Below are positions 16,367-22,791 of a stretch of 40,514 bases of DNA, in pieces. Below the pieces are notes generated by a model. It made no database searches. It was not told where the DNA came from and was given only the letters and a program-made list of their open reading frames with translations. The position numbers and the translations under genes were made by a program. The stretch spans positions 1-40,514 of IMG/VR virus record IMGVR_UViG_3300037840_000269; one strand, given 5' to 3'. The DNA is from a virus. Each line of letters begins with the position of its first letter. Position 1 is the stretch's first letter.

Positions 16367-16586
16367 GATTGCACGCGAATTGGGGCTGAGCGTAGCGGTC
16401 GTCAAGAAGGACATTCATAATGCGCTGGTTAAGCTACGGCGGCAACCTGAGCTAGCGCGGGTGCTGTGCGCGCTGTGTGAGATTAACGCGATCCAAGAGA
16501 ACACGATTGGAGGTGATTCAACAGATGCGTATTTCGAGGCTGTTTCTAGTTGCGTTGGCGCTGACGGCGGTTGTGCCAGTGGCTAA
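16353..16586 (+). CDS. Orphan sigma-region-4-like HTH protein (77 aa)
   Basis: Residues 4-31 (EIARELGLSVAVVKKDIHNA, followed by LVKLRR) match the helix-turn-helix of sigma factor region 4, which binds the -35 element: IA..LG.S...VK......A..KLR. No region 2 is present, so it cannot be a full sigma factor. It could be a promoter-binding cofactor or an anti-sigma decoy. ATG at 16353 overlaps the preceding gene by 14 bases. The C-terminus overlaps the next secreted-protein gene by 62 bases, so the tail after about residue 57 may not be conserved. Confidence 0.6.
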   Translation: MEPPEIARELGLSVAVVKKDIHNALVKLRRQPELARVLCALCEINAIQENTIGGDSTDAYFEAVSSCVGADGGCASG

Positions 16587-16710
16587 CGCGGGCATCATCA
16601 AGGGCACGGTGCATGCGGTTACGAAAGTCGGGCATGTGCTGTATACGCCCAAGACCAAAACGACGCCGCGAAGTGGAGTGCTGCCCAAGATTGGGCATGT
16701 TTTGTATTAG
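16525..16710 (+). CDS. Small secreted protein with repeated GHVLY motif (61 aa)
   Basis: I chose ATG at 16525, 11 bases after GGAGG, because it gives a canonical signal peptide (MRISRLFLVALALTAVVPVA, cleavage after ANA). The mature part is about 39 residues and contains KVGHVLYTPK and KIGHVLY, a direct repeat separated by a Lys/Thr-rich linker. It would be a basic periplasmic or surface peptide. No known family. Confidence 0.6.
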   Translation: MRISRLFLVALALTAVVPVANAGIIKGTVHAVTKVGHVLYTPKTKTTPRSGVLPKIGHVLY

Positions 16711-16826
16711 GCCCAGGCCGAAAGCGCGCTGCCCTAATCTGCCAGCAATGGTGAATTTAAAAGGAGCGCGCTAGCAGCGTAATGCGCTGCCTGATGAAGG
16801 CCGTCAGCACCCCAATTGGAGGCAAC

Positions 16827-16967
16827 ATGGACGAACTGAATGACGATCACAAGGACGAAGTAGCGTTGGAACCCAGCGAAGCGCTTGCCGCGACCCAAGA
16901 GGAAGTCCCAGAGGACATCGCGCCTGTCGGCGATGAGCCGCCTGCGGCAGAACAAAGCGCCAGCTAG
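16827..16967 (+). CDS. Small acidic protein (46 aa)
   Basis: ATG at 16827 follows TTGGAGGCAAC. The product is rich in Glu, Asp, Ala and Pro (EPSEALAATQEEVPEDIAPV), strongly acidic and probably disordered. Small acidic phage proteins often mimic DNA or inhibit host enzymes, but nothing here proves that. A GCAGCG-TAATG-CGCTGC hairpin lies upstream at about 16768-16784. Confidence 0.5.
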   Translation: MDELNDDHKDEVALEPSEALAATQEEVPEDIAPVGDEPPAAEQSAS

Positions 16968-17002
16968 GCTTTTGGTAACACGGAGCACGTAAGCGAGGGC
17001 CT

Positions 17003-17060
17003 GGGGACGTTAAGGATACAAGATACACCGCATTGTGTAGCGTCTTAGCGTCCCCTTTTT
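17003..17060 (+). terminator. Hairpin with U-tract, likely Rho-independent terminator
   Basis: GGGGACG (17003-17009) pairs with CGTCCCC (17049-17055), with TAAG/CTTA and TACAC/GTGTA extending the stem inward. TTTTT follows immediately. This is the best-formed terminator in the rightward block and would split the early array, or attenuate it, just before 17077. Confidence 0.7.
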
Positions 17061-17076
17061 GTCAAGTGGAGGCAAA

Positions 17077-17271
17077 ATGCGTTATTTTTGGGCGTGGTTA
17101 ATCGCGGTGGTTGATGTGGGGTTAATAGGCTTACTGGGCGATGTGGCCCTGGATTGGGCGCTAGATGCGCCATTTGGGCTTGTGTGTTGGATGATGTTCG
17201 CTGTAGGTGTGTTAGTGCCACTTCTTGTCGGTGGTTTTTTGTTCATAATGCACCTTTTAGGGGGGATTTGA
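17077..17271 (+). CDS. Two-helix membrane protein (64 aa)
   Basis: ATG at 17077 follows GTGGAGGCAAA. Two hydrophobic helices (about residues 3-25 and 34-61) are separated by a short DWALDAPFG loop, the topology of small class II-holin-sized proteins, but the location in the early-type block argues against lysis. It ends in a TGATG overlap with the next gene. Confidence 0.6.
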   Translation: MRYFWAWLIAVVDVGLIGLLGDVALDWALDAPFGLVCWMMFAVGVLVPLLVGGFLFIMHLLGGI

Positions 17272-17822
17272 TGGCAAAGGTTTATTTGGTGACACAAGGC
17301 TGCTACAGCGACTATGGCATTGAGCGCGCTTTCTCGACGCGCGAGCTTGCGCAAGCGTTTATCGGCGAACAGGAAAAACCCGATAGCGAATGGGCTCCGC
17401 AAATTGAGGAGTGGGAGTTAGACGAAGCTGCAAATGACTGTCACCAAAAAGTATGGAGTGCGCGAATTTGGTTCAATTCGACACCGCCGGATTATTTTGG
17501 TGGTACTCGGATTGCCGGGAATATTGAGTCGTCGGGTCGCGCTAGCGACAAGATACTTCCCAGGGGCCAGCGTTATACCAAAGTGACTTTGAACCAGGGC
17601 GACATACAAGAGAAAATTGGCGTGAAGCCGGCACGTTATGGCAACTATATGGACGCCGTGTTTAAGACAATTGCGATTGCGTATTGGGCCAACACCGAAT
17701 CAAACGTGTCACAAGAGCACGCGAATAAGCTCGCTGTTGAAGCGCGCCAAGAATGGCTTCGCACTCATCCTGAGACTGAGGAGGCGCAAGTTGATAAACT
17801 TATTGAGCGAAAACGCGCTTAG
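17271..17822 (+). CDS. Hypothetical protein (183 aa), DUF7336-like N-terminus
   Basis: The first 35 residues (MAKVYLVTQGCYSDYGIERA, then FSTRELAQAFI) show a beta strand, a Gly-Cys/Tyr-Ser turn and a short ST..LA..F helix, as in small phage proteins where YLV(T/S)xG..S.Y.....F....A is conserved. The middle is mixed, and the C-terminal 45 residues are helical and charged. ATG at 17271 overlaps the previous stop. Function unknown. Confidence 0.6.
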   Translation: MAKVYLVTQGCYSDYGIERAFSTRELAQAFIGEQEKPDSEWAPQIEEWELDEAANDCHQKVWSARIWFNSTPPDYFGGTRIAGNIESSGRASDKILPRGQRYTKVTLNQGDIQEKIGVKPARYGNYMDAVFKTIAIAYWANTESNVSQEHANKLAVEARQEWLRTHPETEEAQVDKLIERKRA

Positions 17823-17991
17823 ACTATATCTGGAGTCGCTAGAGCGCAGCGCCGCTGGTGAGGACGGAGCGCGCAAGGCAACTAGCGTCGGCTTTCGCGA
17901 AATCGGTGCGCGTGGCAGCGCGAGCCGTGGCCATGTGAAGCGCAGAAAAGCTTTTGACGGTGATGGACAGTTGATAAGGAGCCCAAGATGA
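17791..17991 (+). CDS. Small basic hypothetical protein (66 aa)
   Basis: A TTG at 17791 sits five to ten bases after GAGGAGGCGCAAG, and the frame closes in an ATGA junction with the next gene. These two facts support a real gene despite its overlap with the tail of the 183-aa gene. The product has a helical first third and a Gly/Arg/Ser-rich basic remainder (GARGSASRGHVKRRKAF), suggesting nucleic-acid contact. Confidence 0.5.
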   Translation: MINLLSENALRLYLESLERSAAGEDGARKATSVGFREIGARGSASRGHVKRRKAFDGDGQLIRSPR

Positions 17992-18155
17992 GAACTTTCA
18001 GTCTCGCCTCTCTGCAAATAGCATTAGACCGGGCGTTAGCAGAAGAACAACTAACCATTTGTGAAGAGGATGGCAGTAACTTCTCACCCGACGTTTATGT
18101 GCTTGCATTACAACGGTTAGTCTTGCGACTTTACGACAAAGGAGACCTAACTTGA
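17988..18155 (+). CDS. Small helical hypothetical protein (55 aa)
   Basis: ATG at 17988 follows AAGGAGCCCAAG. The product is helical and acidic (SLASLQIALDRALAEEQL). It overlaps its neighbours by ATGA at the 5' end and TTGA at the 3' end. No family is recognised. Confidence 0.55.
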   Translation: MRTFSLASLQIALDRALAEEQLTICEEDGSNFSPDVYVLALQRLVLRLYDKGDLT

Positions 18156-18319
18156 TCCGAGACACAGTAGGCGTTCTTGAGTTCACAGCGTTGGCGACAA
18201 TCGCGTTTGCGTTTGTCGGCCTAGTTCTGCTTGTGCTGTTGCACGGCGGCAGCCCGGCAGAGCCAGCTTCGCATGAGGACATTACCCGAAGCGCACCAAT
18301 CGACAGTCTAGACGTTTAA
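18152..18319 (+). CDS. Small single-pass membrane protein (55 aa)
   Basis: TTG at 18152 is preceded by GGAGACCTAAC and overlaps the upstream TGA. Residues 9-32 form a long membrane helix (TALATIAFAFVGLVLLVLLH), followed by an acidic extramembrane tail. Function unknown; membrane peptides are frequent in this block. Confidence 0.6.
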   Translation: MIRDTVGVLEFTALATIAFAFVGLVLLVLLHGGSPAEPASHEDITRSAPIDSLDV

Positions 18320-18328
18320 GGAGGGCAC

Positions 18329-18730
18329 TTGGGAGAGTATGTACATTCGCAGTCGGCCAAGTTTGACAAGTCGTTTGTTTCGTGTGGTGTGACAGAAGTG
18401 CACCACTTACCCGATCAAACACCAACCCGCACCGTGTTTGCGTTGGCTAATAACCTATACAACAAGGCGAATCCTCGACCAGCAGCGTTTCTACTGTTCA
18501 GCGACATCACAGAGGGTGCTATTGCAGGACTGGTTGGTCAAGCCAGCCGTGGCGACAAACTCGCTGCACAGCTTAGGTCAATGAAAGTGGGCGAATTGTA
18601 TTCCTCACCCGGCACAATCAATCCGAAAACTGGCAATTCAATCCGCGTACACCTATTTCGCATCAACCACGACGCCTTCCGCAAGTGGTATCAGGAAGAG
18701 CTTGCGAACCGTGTTGAGGAGTCAAGTTAA
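18329..18730 (+). CDS. Hypothetical protein (133 aa)
   Basis: TTG at 18329 follows AAGGAGGGCAC; no ATG fits. The sequence looks like a compact soluble domain: GVTEVHHLPDQTPTRTVFAL, FLLFSDITEGA and GELYSSPGTINPKTGNS are mixed strands and loops, ending in a helix. The GNSIRVHLFRI segment is repeated in style by several proteins here. I do not recognise a family. Confidence 0.6.
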   Translation: MGEYVHSQSAKFDKSFVSCGVTEVHHLPDQTPTRTVFALANNLYNKANPRPAAFLLFSDITEGAIAGLVGQASRGDKLAAQLRSMKVGELYSSPGTINPKTGNSIRVHLFRINHDAFRKWYQEELANRVEESS

Positions 18731-18742
18731 CTAGGAGGTCCT

Positions 18743-19132
18743 ATCAAAACCAAAATACTCGGCCTGCTTTCAGCAGGGGTGCTGTTTGCGCTCTGCTTTG
18801 GGCTATGGCCGCCACCACAGGTGCTTTATGCACAAACGACAACCCACAGTGTCACGCTGACGGTTACAGCGCCAAGTTCAGGTGACACACCCGCGACTTA
18901 TAACATTTTGCGCAGTCTAACCAGCGGAACCGAGACGCAGTATGCGTCGATTCCGTTCAACGGAACAACGACAACCTATGTTGATACGGCTGTGACTGGC
19001 GGTACGACATACTTTTATACGGCGAAGGCGGTTAACTCGGCTGGTACGAGCGCCGCAAGCAACGAGGTGAGCGCGGCCGTCCCTTTGGCAGTACCGGGGG
19101 CACCGGGCTTAGCGGTTGCCAGTAAGCAGTAG
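18743..19132 (+). CDS. Secreted fibronectin type III-like protein, probable ATC start
   Basis: ATC at 18743 lies four bases after a perfect AGGAGG, and reading from it supplies a basic n-region (KTK) to the hydrophobic core GLLSAGVLFALCFGLW, with cleavage likely after LYA. The first standard start (GTG at 18779) would lie inside the hydrophobic core and leave no charged n-region. The mature part (residues about 33-115) has the FN3 strand pattern (PATYNILRSL, TTTYVDTAVTGGTTYFYTAK and VNSAGTSAASNEV). Probably a surface or periplasmic binding protein; the partner is unknown. Confidence 0.7.
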   Translation: MKTKILGLLSAGVLFALCFGLWPPPQVLYAQTTTHSVTLTVTAPSSGDTPATYNILRSLTSGTETQYASIPFNGTTTTYVDTAVTGGTTYFYTAKAVNSAGTSAASNEVSAAVPLAVPGAPGLAVASKQ

Positions 19133-19186
19133 CGAATCGAACCAAGAGCCCTTTAGCTTAGTCGAGGGCTCTTGTTTGGAGGCGTT

Positions 19187-19459
19187 ATGAGGCGAGTTAT
19201 GGCGCTAGTCGCGCTAGCGCTATGTTGGCCGACTATTGGCACAACTCAAACGGTTCCGGGTTACCTTGGCCAGTGCAAAATGCGCTCCGCAGATGGGGCG
19301 CAAATAACCTCGGCGAATGTCACGACGGAAACCATTTATGTTGTGTGCGATACGGCGATTTGTGCGCCGGGGCAAAATGCGCTGCTGGTGCTTGAGACGG
19401 GCGCGATACAGTGCGTAGACTCGGGTGCGCCTAGTTTGTCGCTTGGAGGAGTTGAGTGA
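19187..19459 (+). CDS. Small secreted Cys-containing protein (90 aa)
   Basis: ATG at 19187 follows GGAGGCGTT. A signal peptide (MRRVMALVALALCWPTIGTT, cleavage near TTQ) precedes a mature part with several Cys residues (GQCKMRS, VCDTAICAPG, QCVDSG), likely disulphide-bonded after export. Unknown function; it follows another secreted protein, so this is a short envelope-directed pair. Confidence 0.6.
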   Translation: MRRVMALVALALCWPTIGTTQTVPGYLGQCKMRSADGAQITSANVTTETIYVVCDTAICAPGQNALLVLETGAIQCVDSGAPSLSLGGVE

Positions 19460-19599
19460 TCTGGACCTTCGATTCTCAGGGGAACTTCATGCACGAGTGC
19501 TCTGTGTTCCAGTGGGAGCACTTCGTTATTAAGGCGATGCGCATGGGTTATTCGGCAGCGGCGCTGGATAAGGCGCTGAATCCGGTGGTTGTGGCATGA
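19456..19599 (+). CDS. Small hypothetical protein (47 aa)
   Basis: GTG at 19456 overlaps the previous stop in GTGA and follows GGAGGAGTTGA. The product has an aromatic front (MIWTFDSQGNFMHECSVFQW) and a helical rear. The 3' end overlaps the next ATG in ATGA. No family recognised. Confidence 0.55.
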   Translation: MIWTFDSQGNFMHECSVFQWEHFVIKAMRMGYSAAALDKALNPVVVA

Positions 19600-19766
19600 A
19601 GAACCCAGACACACAAATGGCCTTGGGCAGGATCAATATTGCCTTAGCGACGCTATCTACTAGCAAGGGCGCATTACGCGCCAACAGGCCCGTAGAGGCC
19701 TATGAGGACGTGCAAACAGCTATGAAGCATTTAGCTGAAGCAAAGATTTTGTTGGGTGAAAAGTGA
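19596..19766 (+). CDS. Small helical hypothetical protein (56 aa)
   Basis: ATG at 19596 overlaps the upstream TGA, and the frame ends in a GTGA overlap with the next gene. The sequence is amphipathic helical with Ala, Leu and Lys (DVQTAMKHLAEAKILLGEK). It belongs to the coupled run 19187-20616. Confidence 0.55.
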   Translation: MKNPDTQMALGRINIALATLSTSKGALRANRPVEAYEDVQTAMKHLAEAKILLGEK

Positions 19767-20065
19767 CCAAGCGCGCAACCAAAGCCTCGCTAAGCGCAAG
19801 CTGGCGCGAGACCATCCCCAGGGATCAATTCGACATAACCTCGGAGTTCGCGGATGCGCCCAGACCAGCCGTCGGCAAGCGCTGGCAAAGCTCTAAGCAT
19901 CGAAAGAAGATTCTAAAACGCTTGCGTGCGCTCTGGAACCTGAACCCGAGCCAAACACTCGGCGAGCTAATTGGGGATGTGTTTTTCGCTAGCGACAACT
20001 ACGTGGATATGTGCTTTATGAGTGATAAGGAGTTCTTGGATGTGTTGGAGGGGTTTAAGCGATGA
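19763..20065 (+). CDS. Hypothetical protein (100 aa)
   Basis: GTG start at 19763. The basic N-terminal half (KASLSASWRETIPRDQF, then KRWQSSKHRKKILKRLRALW) is followed by an acidic helical half with the phrase NPSQTLGELIGDVFFASDNY and DMCFMSDKEFLDVLEGF. The C-terminal phrase looks conserved-phage-protein-like, but I have no assigned function for it. It is coupled to the methyltransferase gene by a four-base overlap. Confidence 0.6.
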   Translation: MTKRATKASLSASWRETIPRDQFDITSEFADAPRPAVGKRWQSSKHRKKILKRLRALWNLNPSQTLGELIGDVFFASDNYVDMCFMSDKEFLDVLEGFKR

Positions 20066-20616
20066 ACGACCGTTGCAAAGCGGCGAACGAATATCTCGGG
20101 AAACGCACAGGAACGTACGAGTTTCGTTGCAGGCGTTTTAAAGCTGTCGCAGATAAAATGGAGTTAATGGGGTTTGTTAGCAGACAATCATTGCACAAGC
20201 GCGAAGTCGTAGTTGACCTTGGCGCTGGTCGGGGCGAGTTTGGTGCCTATCTGCGGCATCGCTGGCCGACATCTGGGCACATCTACCTGCCTATTGACGC
20301 GAGTATTGACGGCTGTGATCTGGAAGACTTAGCCCCGTGGGTTCAAGGCGCGACGTTCTATACAGCTATTGAGTTCCTTGAGCACCTAAGCCACATTTCA
20401 GTCAGTCACTTTTTGGCTTTCTTACCATACCGCGCTGTTAAGGGCGCAGTTATCACCACGCCTAACCCGAAGTGTACGGATGTTCTAGGAATGGACACGA
20501 CACACCAAACGCCGATTAACCAGGAATGGCTGCGCGAAGCCCAATGGGAGTGCGAAGCACAACCGTTATTTACGGAGAAACCGGATACGCTGGTTGCTTG
20601 GAGTGCAGGGCGATGA
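20062..20616 (+). CDS. Class I SAM-dependent methyltransferase-like protein (184 aa)
   Basis: Motif I VVDLGAGRGEFG (residues 50-61) binds SAM, followed by an acidic strand end (LPIDASIDG) and TAIEFLEHL (motif IV region). It lacks the NPPY/DPPY of DNA amino-methyltransferases, so an O- or small-molecule methyltransferase, or one acting on a modified cell-surface or nucleotide substrate, is more likely. At 184 aa it is compact. ATG at 20062 follows GGAGGGG. No restriction enzyme is nearby. Confidence 0.7.
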   Translation: MNDRCKAANEYLGKRTGTYEFRCRRFKAVADKMELMGFVSRQSLHKREVVVDLGAGRGEFGAYLRHRWPTSGHIYLPIDASIDGCDLEDLAPWVQGATFYTAIEFLEHLSHISVSHFLAFLPYRAVKGAVITTPNPKCTDVLGMDTTHQTPINQEWLREAQWECEAQPLFTEKPDTLVAWSAGR

Positions 20617-20804
20617 GCGTTCCGCTAGCGGTCGAGCGCATCATAGAGGAGCGTGATGAGTTGCGAAAGCTTGGCGACGCGCTAGCCAGCGCCGTAGGGC
20701 ACAAATTTGACTGCCGGAAGCTCCAAGTCGATTGCACATGTGGCCGGGGCGCAGAACAAAGAGAAGCGGTTGACGCGTGGCTAAGAATGCGGAGGCAAAA
20801 GTGA
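20613..20804 (+). CDS. Small hypothetical protein with Cys cluster (63 aa)
   Basis: ATG at 20613 overlaps the methyltransferase stop in ATGA. An N-terminal helix (PLAVERIIEERDELRKLGDA) is followed by FDCRKLQVDCTCGRG, which has three Cys, and a basic C-terminal helix. A metal knuckle is possible. Confidence 0.55.
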   Translation: MSVPLAVERIIEERDELRKLGDALASAVGHKFDCRKLQVDCTCGRGAEQREAVDAWLRMRRQK

Positions 20805-21064
20805 GCAAGGGACGCTTACAAGGCAAGGTGCTTGTGTACAACCCAAGGTTAGACCCCTATCACAAACATTTCAAAAAACCAACCTTAGTTTACGTACATG
20901 AGCACGTCTACACTGTTAAAGGGTTGTTAAGCAACTTTTGTCACTTCAGCGTGGTTAACAAAGATGGCTCGCTCAGTAAAGCTGACTATGGTTGTTACGA
21001 CATGGGTCAGTTTACCAACCCAAAAGTCGAGATGGTCGTCGAGACCAGGGTAAAACCAAAATAA
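20801..21064 (+). CDS. Hypothetical protein (87 aa)
   Basis: GTG at 20801 follows GGAGGCAAAA and overlaps the previous stop. The sequence is basic and beta-rich (GKVLVYNPRLDPYHKH, KPTLVYVHEHVYTVKGLL, FCHFSVVNKDGSL). It ends the first rightward block. The leftward ECF-type promoter at 21078-21116 points directly at its 3' end. Confidence 0.6.
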   Translation: MSKGRLQGKVLVYNPRLDPYHKHFKKPTLVYVHEHVYTVKGLLSNFCHFSVVNKDGSLSKADYGCYDMGQFTNPKVEMVVETRVKPK

Positions 21065-21077
21065 GATAGAGTACATA

Positions 21078-21116
21078 CTCATCTATATTAGACGCTTTTT
21101 TTCGCAAAATGGTACC
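21078..21116 (-). promoter_or_regulatory. ECF-type promoter facing leftward (antisense)
   Basis: On the minus strand GGTACC (21116-21111), 15 bases, then GCGTCTAATATAGATGAG. It has the same spacing and near-identical -10 as the other three copies. There is no minus-strand gene within reach, so its transcript would be antisense to the 14.8-21.1 kb genes. Confidence 0.75.
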
Positions 21117-21133
21117 TAGCGCAAGCGCCTGAG

Positions 21134-21151
21134 AACAAAGGACTTAATTTT
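21134..21151 (+). repeat. 18-bp control-region repeat, copy 2
   Basis: AACAAAGGACTTAATTTT, identical to the complement of 14475-14492. A looser copy (AACAAAGGGTTTATTG) lies at 21182-21197. All are close to GGTACC sites, so they are probably protein-binding or promoter elements for rightward transcription. Confidence 0.65.
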
Positions 21152-21163
21152 AGACAGCCTGTT

Positions 21164-21212
21164 TTGGCAGAAACCTTTGAAAACAAAGGGTTTATTGTCC
21201 AATTTGTGCCAA
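21164..21212 (+). other. Leader hairpin upstream of the 21.2 kb operon
   Basis: TTGGCA (21164-21169) and TGCCAA (21207-21212) bracket an inner hairpin AAACCTTTG-AAAA-CAAAGGGTTT (21171-21193, one bulged G). The structure ends just before the AAGGAGG ribosome binding site of the first gene and could regulate it. Confidence 0.5.
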
Positions 21213-21236
21213 ATGTCGGCCATAAGGAGGCCAGTT

Positions 21237-21410
21237 TTGTTAAATAACGTGCATGTGCGGGCTTGGTTGATCTTTTTCGGTATTATGGCTGGAATTAGCG
21301 GTTTCTATGCGCTGCTCGCCTTTTTTGGGTTGTATTTTTTGGCAGCCTTGAATGTCCTGTTCGCGTGCCTCCTTTTACTAGGCGTTTCTTATAGCCTGGC
21401 AGGCGAATGA
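21237..21410 (+). CDS. Two-helix membrane protein (57 aa)
   Basis: TTG at 21237 lies six bases after AAGGAGG. Two hydrophobic helices (about residues 8-32 and 33-54: AWLIFFGIMAGISGFYALLA and ALNVLFACLLLLGVSYSLAG) form a hairpin. It is the first gene after the second control region. No family recognised. Confidence 0.6.
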   Translation: MLNNVHVRAWLIFFGIMAGISGFYALLAFFGLYFLAALNVLFACLLLLGVSYSLAGE

Positions 21411-21673
21411 CCACCCCCGCACAACTCGGTCCTAGGCGCTGTGGTAACTGTGGCGGCGAGTTTATGTTGATCGCCGTAGGCAACGACCCAAAGCGCGACA
21501 AAGCCAACGAGGCTTGGGAGTGCTCGGCGTGTCATAGTTATGAGTATGTTACGGTCGTAGACGCGGAGTTGATCGAGGACCTAAAGTGCTCGATCTGCGA
21601 GCGCCCGGTGAACGATGTAGGTGAGGACTTTTGTAACCAATGCAAGCTTGATTATCCGGGGGTGCTGGCGTGA
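21407..21673 (+). CDS. Zinc-ribbon protein with three CxxC pairs (88 aa)
   Basis: CGNC (residues 12-15) pairs with CSAC (39-42) as one zinc ribbon; CSIC (61-64) and CNQC (77-80) form a second. Phage zinc-ribbon proteins may bind nucleic acid or the host RNA polymerase, but no target is visible. ATG at 21407 overlaps the previous stop. Confidence 0.7.
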   Translation: MTTPAQLGPRRCGNCGGEFMLIAVGNDPKRDKANEAWECSACHSYEYVTVVDAELIEDLKCSICERPVNDVGEDFCNQCKLDYPGVLA

Positions 21674-21909
21674 AGGTTAATTGGTCGCCCGAGGGCGCTT
21701 CGATAATTGCGCACGATTTGTGCGAGTGTATTTATGTGTATGAGATTAGCCCGGTTACGGGCTCGGCGATCGTTTCGCAATTCGAGCACTGTAAGAAGTT
21801 CCCGAACTGCTGCTTTATGGAGGCGGTTTCGCGGCGAATGGCGCAGTTATTGTTTGATTCGAAGATGCCTAGGCCGATTTTGGAGGTGTTGAGTGCGATT
21901 AACGGATGA
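21670..21909 (+). CDS. Small Cys-containing hypothetical protein (79 aa)
   Basis: GTG at 21670 overlaps the zinc-ribbon gene in GTGA. Cys residues cluster (DLCECIYVYEI; HCKKFPNCCFMEA), possibly a metal site. The first 25 residues are beta-like and the end is a helix. It overlaps the next gene by 17 bases. Confidence 0.55.
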   Translation: MKVNWSPEGASIIAHDLCECIYVYEISPVTGSAIVSQFEHCKKFPNCCFMEAVSRRMAQLLFDSKMPRPILEVLSAING

Positions 21910-22204
21910 AGCGCTAGCGCTCGGGTACATTTACACACGCCAATCTTACCTTGATACAATCGCTGCCCTCCAGCGCGAACTGGCCGAGGCGCAGACGACG
22001 ATAGACAAGATGCAGGAGACTTACGGAGTGATGGCCGAAGGGAGAATCGAAGTGAGCGAATTCCTAAGGTCGGGAGTAATGTTTGTCACAATCTGGTTGG
22101 CTGGAATAGTTACGGGAAGAATTGTCGAAGGTCTCGGCATTAAGGGTTACATAGGCGCTGCCGTAGCCGTCACTCAGATGTTGATGTATTGGTGGAGATC
22201 ATGA
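21893..22204 (+). CDS. Coiled-coil and membrane-anchored protein (103 aa)
   Basis: GTG at 21893 follows GGAGGTGTTGA. Residues 18-45 form a coiled coil (LDTIAALQRELAEAQTTIDK), then two membrane segments (about residues 63-79 and 86-100: MFVTIWLAGIVTGRIV and GAAVAVTQMLMYWW). A helix-plus-hairpin architecture like this could tether something to the inner membrane. Confidence 0.6.
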   Translation: MRLTDEALALGYIYTRQSYLDTIAALQRELAEAQTTIDKMQETYGVMAEGRIEVSEFLRSGVMFVTIWLAGIVTGRIVEGLGIKGYIGAAVAVTQMLMYWWRS

Positions 22205-22791
22205 CCGAGCGCACCTACACTCTTGCCGAACTCGAAGCCGCCAAGACTCAGCGTGACAATGAATGGACGCGCAGATTACCAGTTGATTTACTGAGGGGGT
22301 CACCGCCGCCGATAAATGATCCTGGCTTATGGGCACAAACGATTGCTGATAACTTCGAAGCCGCCAGGGCCAGCGCCCACGCTGCGGCGATTGAGGCGGC
22401 GGCGAAGCAGGTCCCGTGTATATGTCTAGAAACCGTTTGCACACAACCCGGCTGCGGGGAGATACATGAAAGAGTAGACGCAAAATGTCTTTATCATCGC
22501 ATCCGCGCCCTCACTCCCGCCGCAGCCCAAGCCGAACGCGAACGCGAGGATGTAGACCTAGTTACCGGCGTCTGTGCTGTGTGGTCTGGAGCGCCACTGG
22601 ACAACCTTAGAGAGTCGATCCAGCCAATTGTTAGGCATTGGCTATTCGATAATAAGGTGACAAAAGAACGCGAGATTGCCAAGGCGATTTGGCAGGAGCA
22701 TCTCATCTTGTGTACTTATTGTGCGCCATCGGTTAACAGAATGTGCGATAGAGGAACCACACTCCGCGCCGCCGCAGGAGAGAAGCCATGA
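22201..22791 (+). CDS. Hypothetical protein with Cys motifs (196 aa)
   Basis: I chose ATG at 22201 (GGTGGAGATC upstream), which overlaps the previous TGA. It opens with TYTLAELEAAKTQRDNEW, a helix often seen in phage accessory proteins, continues through an Ala-rich helix, and has Cys/His near residues 72-96 (CICLETVCTQPGCGEIH) and 171-182 (CTYCAPSVNRMC). A possible zinc-stabilised adaptor. Confidence 0.6.
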   Translation: MTERTYTLAELEAAKTQRDNEWTRRLPVDLLRGSPPPINDPGLWAQTIADNFEAARASAHAAAIEAAAKQVPCICLETVCTQPGCGEIHERVDAKCLYHRIRALTPAAAQAEREREDVDLVTGVCAVWSGAPLDNLRESIQPIVRHWLFDNKVTKEREIAKAIWQEHLILCTYCAPSVNRMCDRGTTLRAAAGEKP

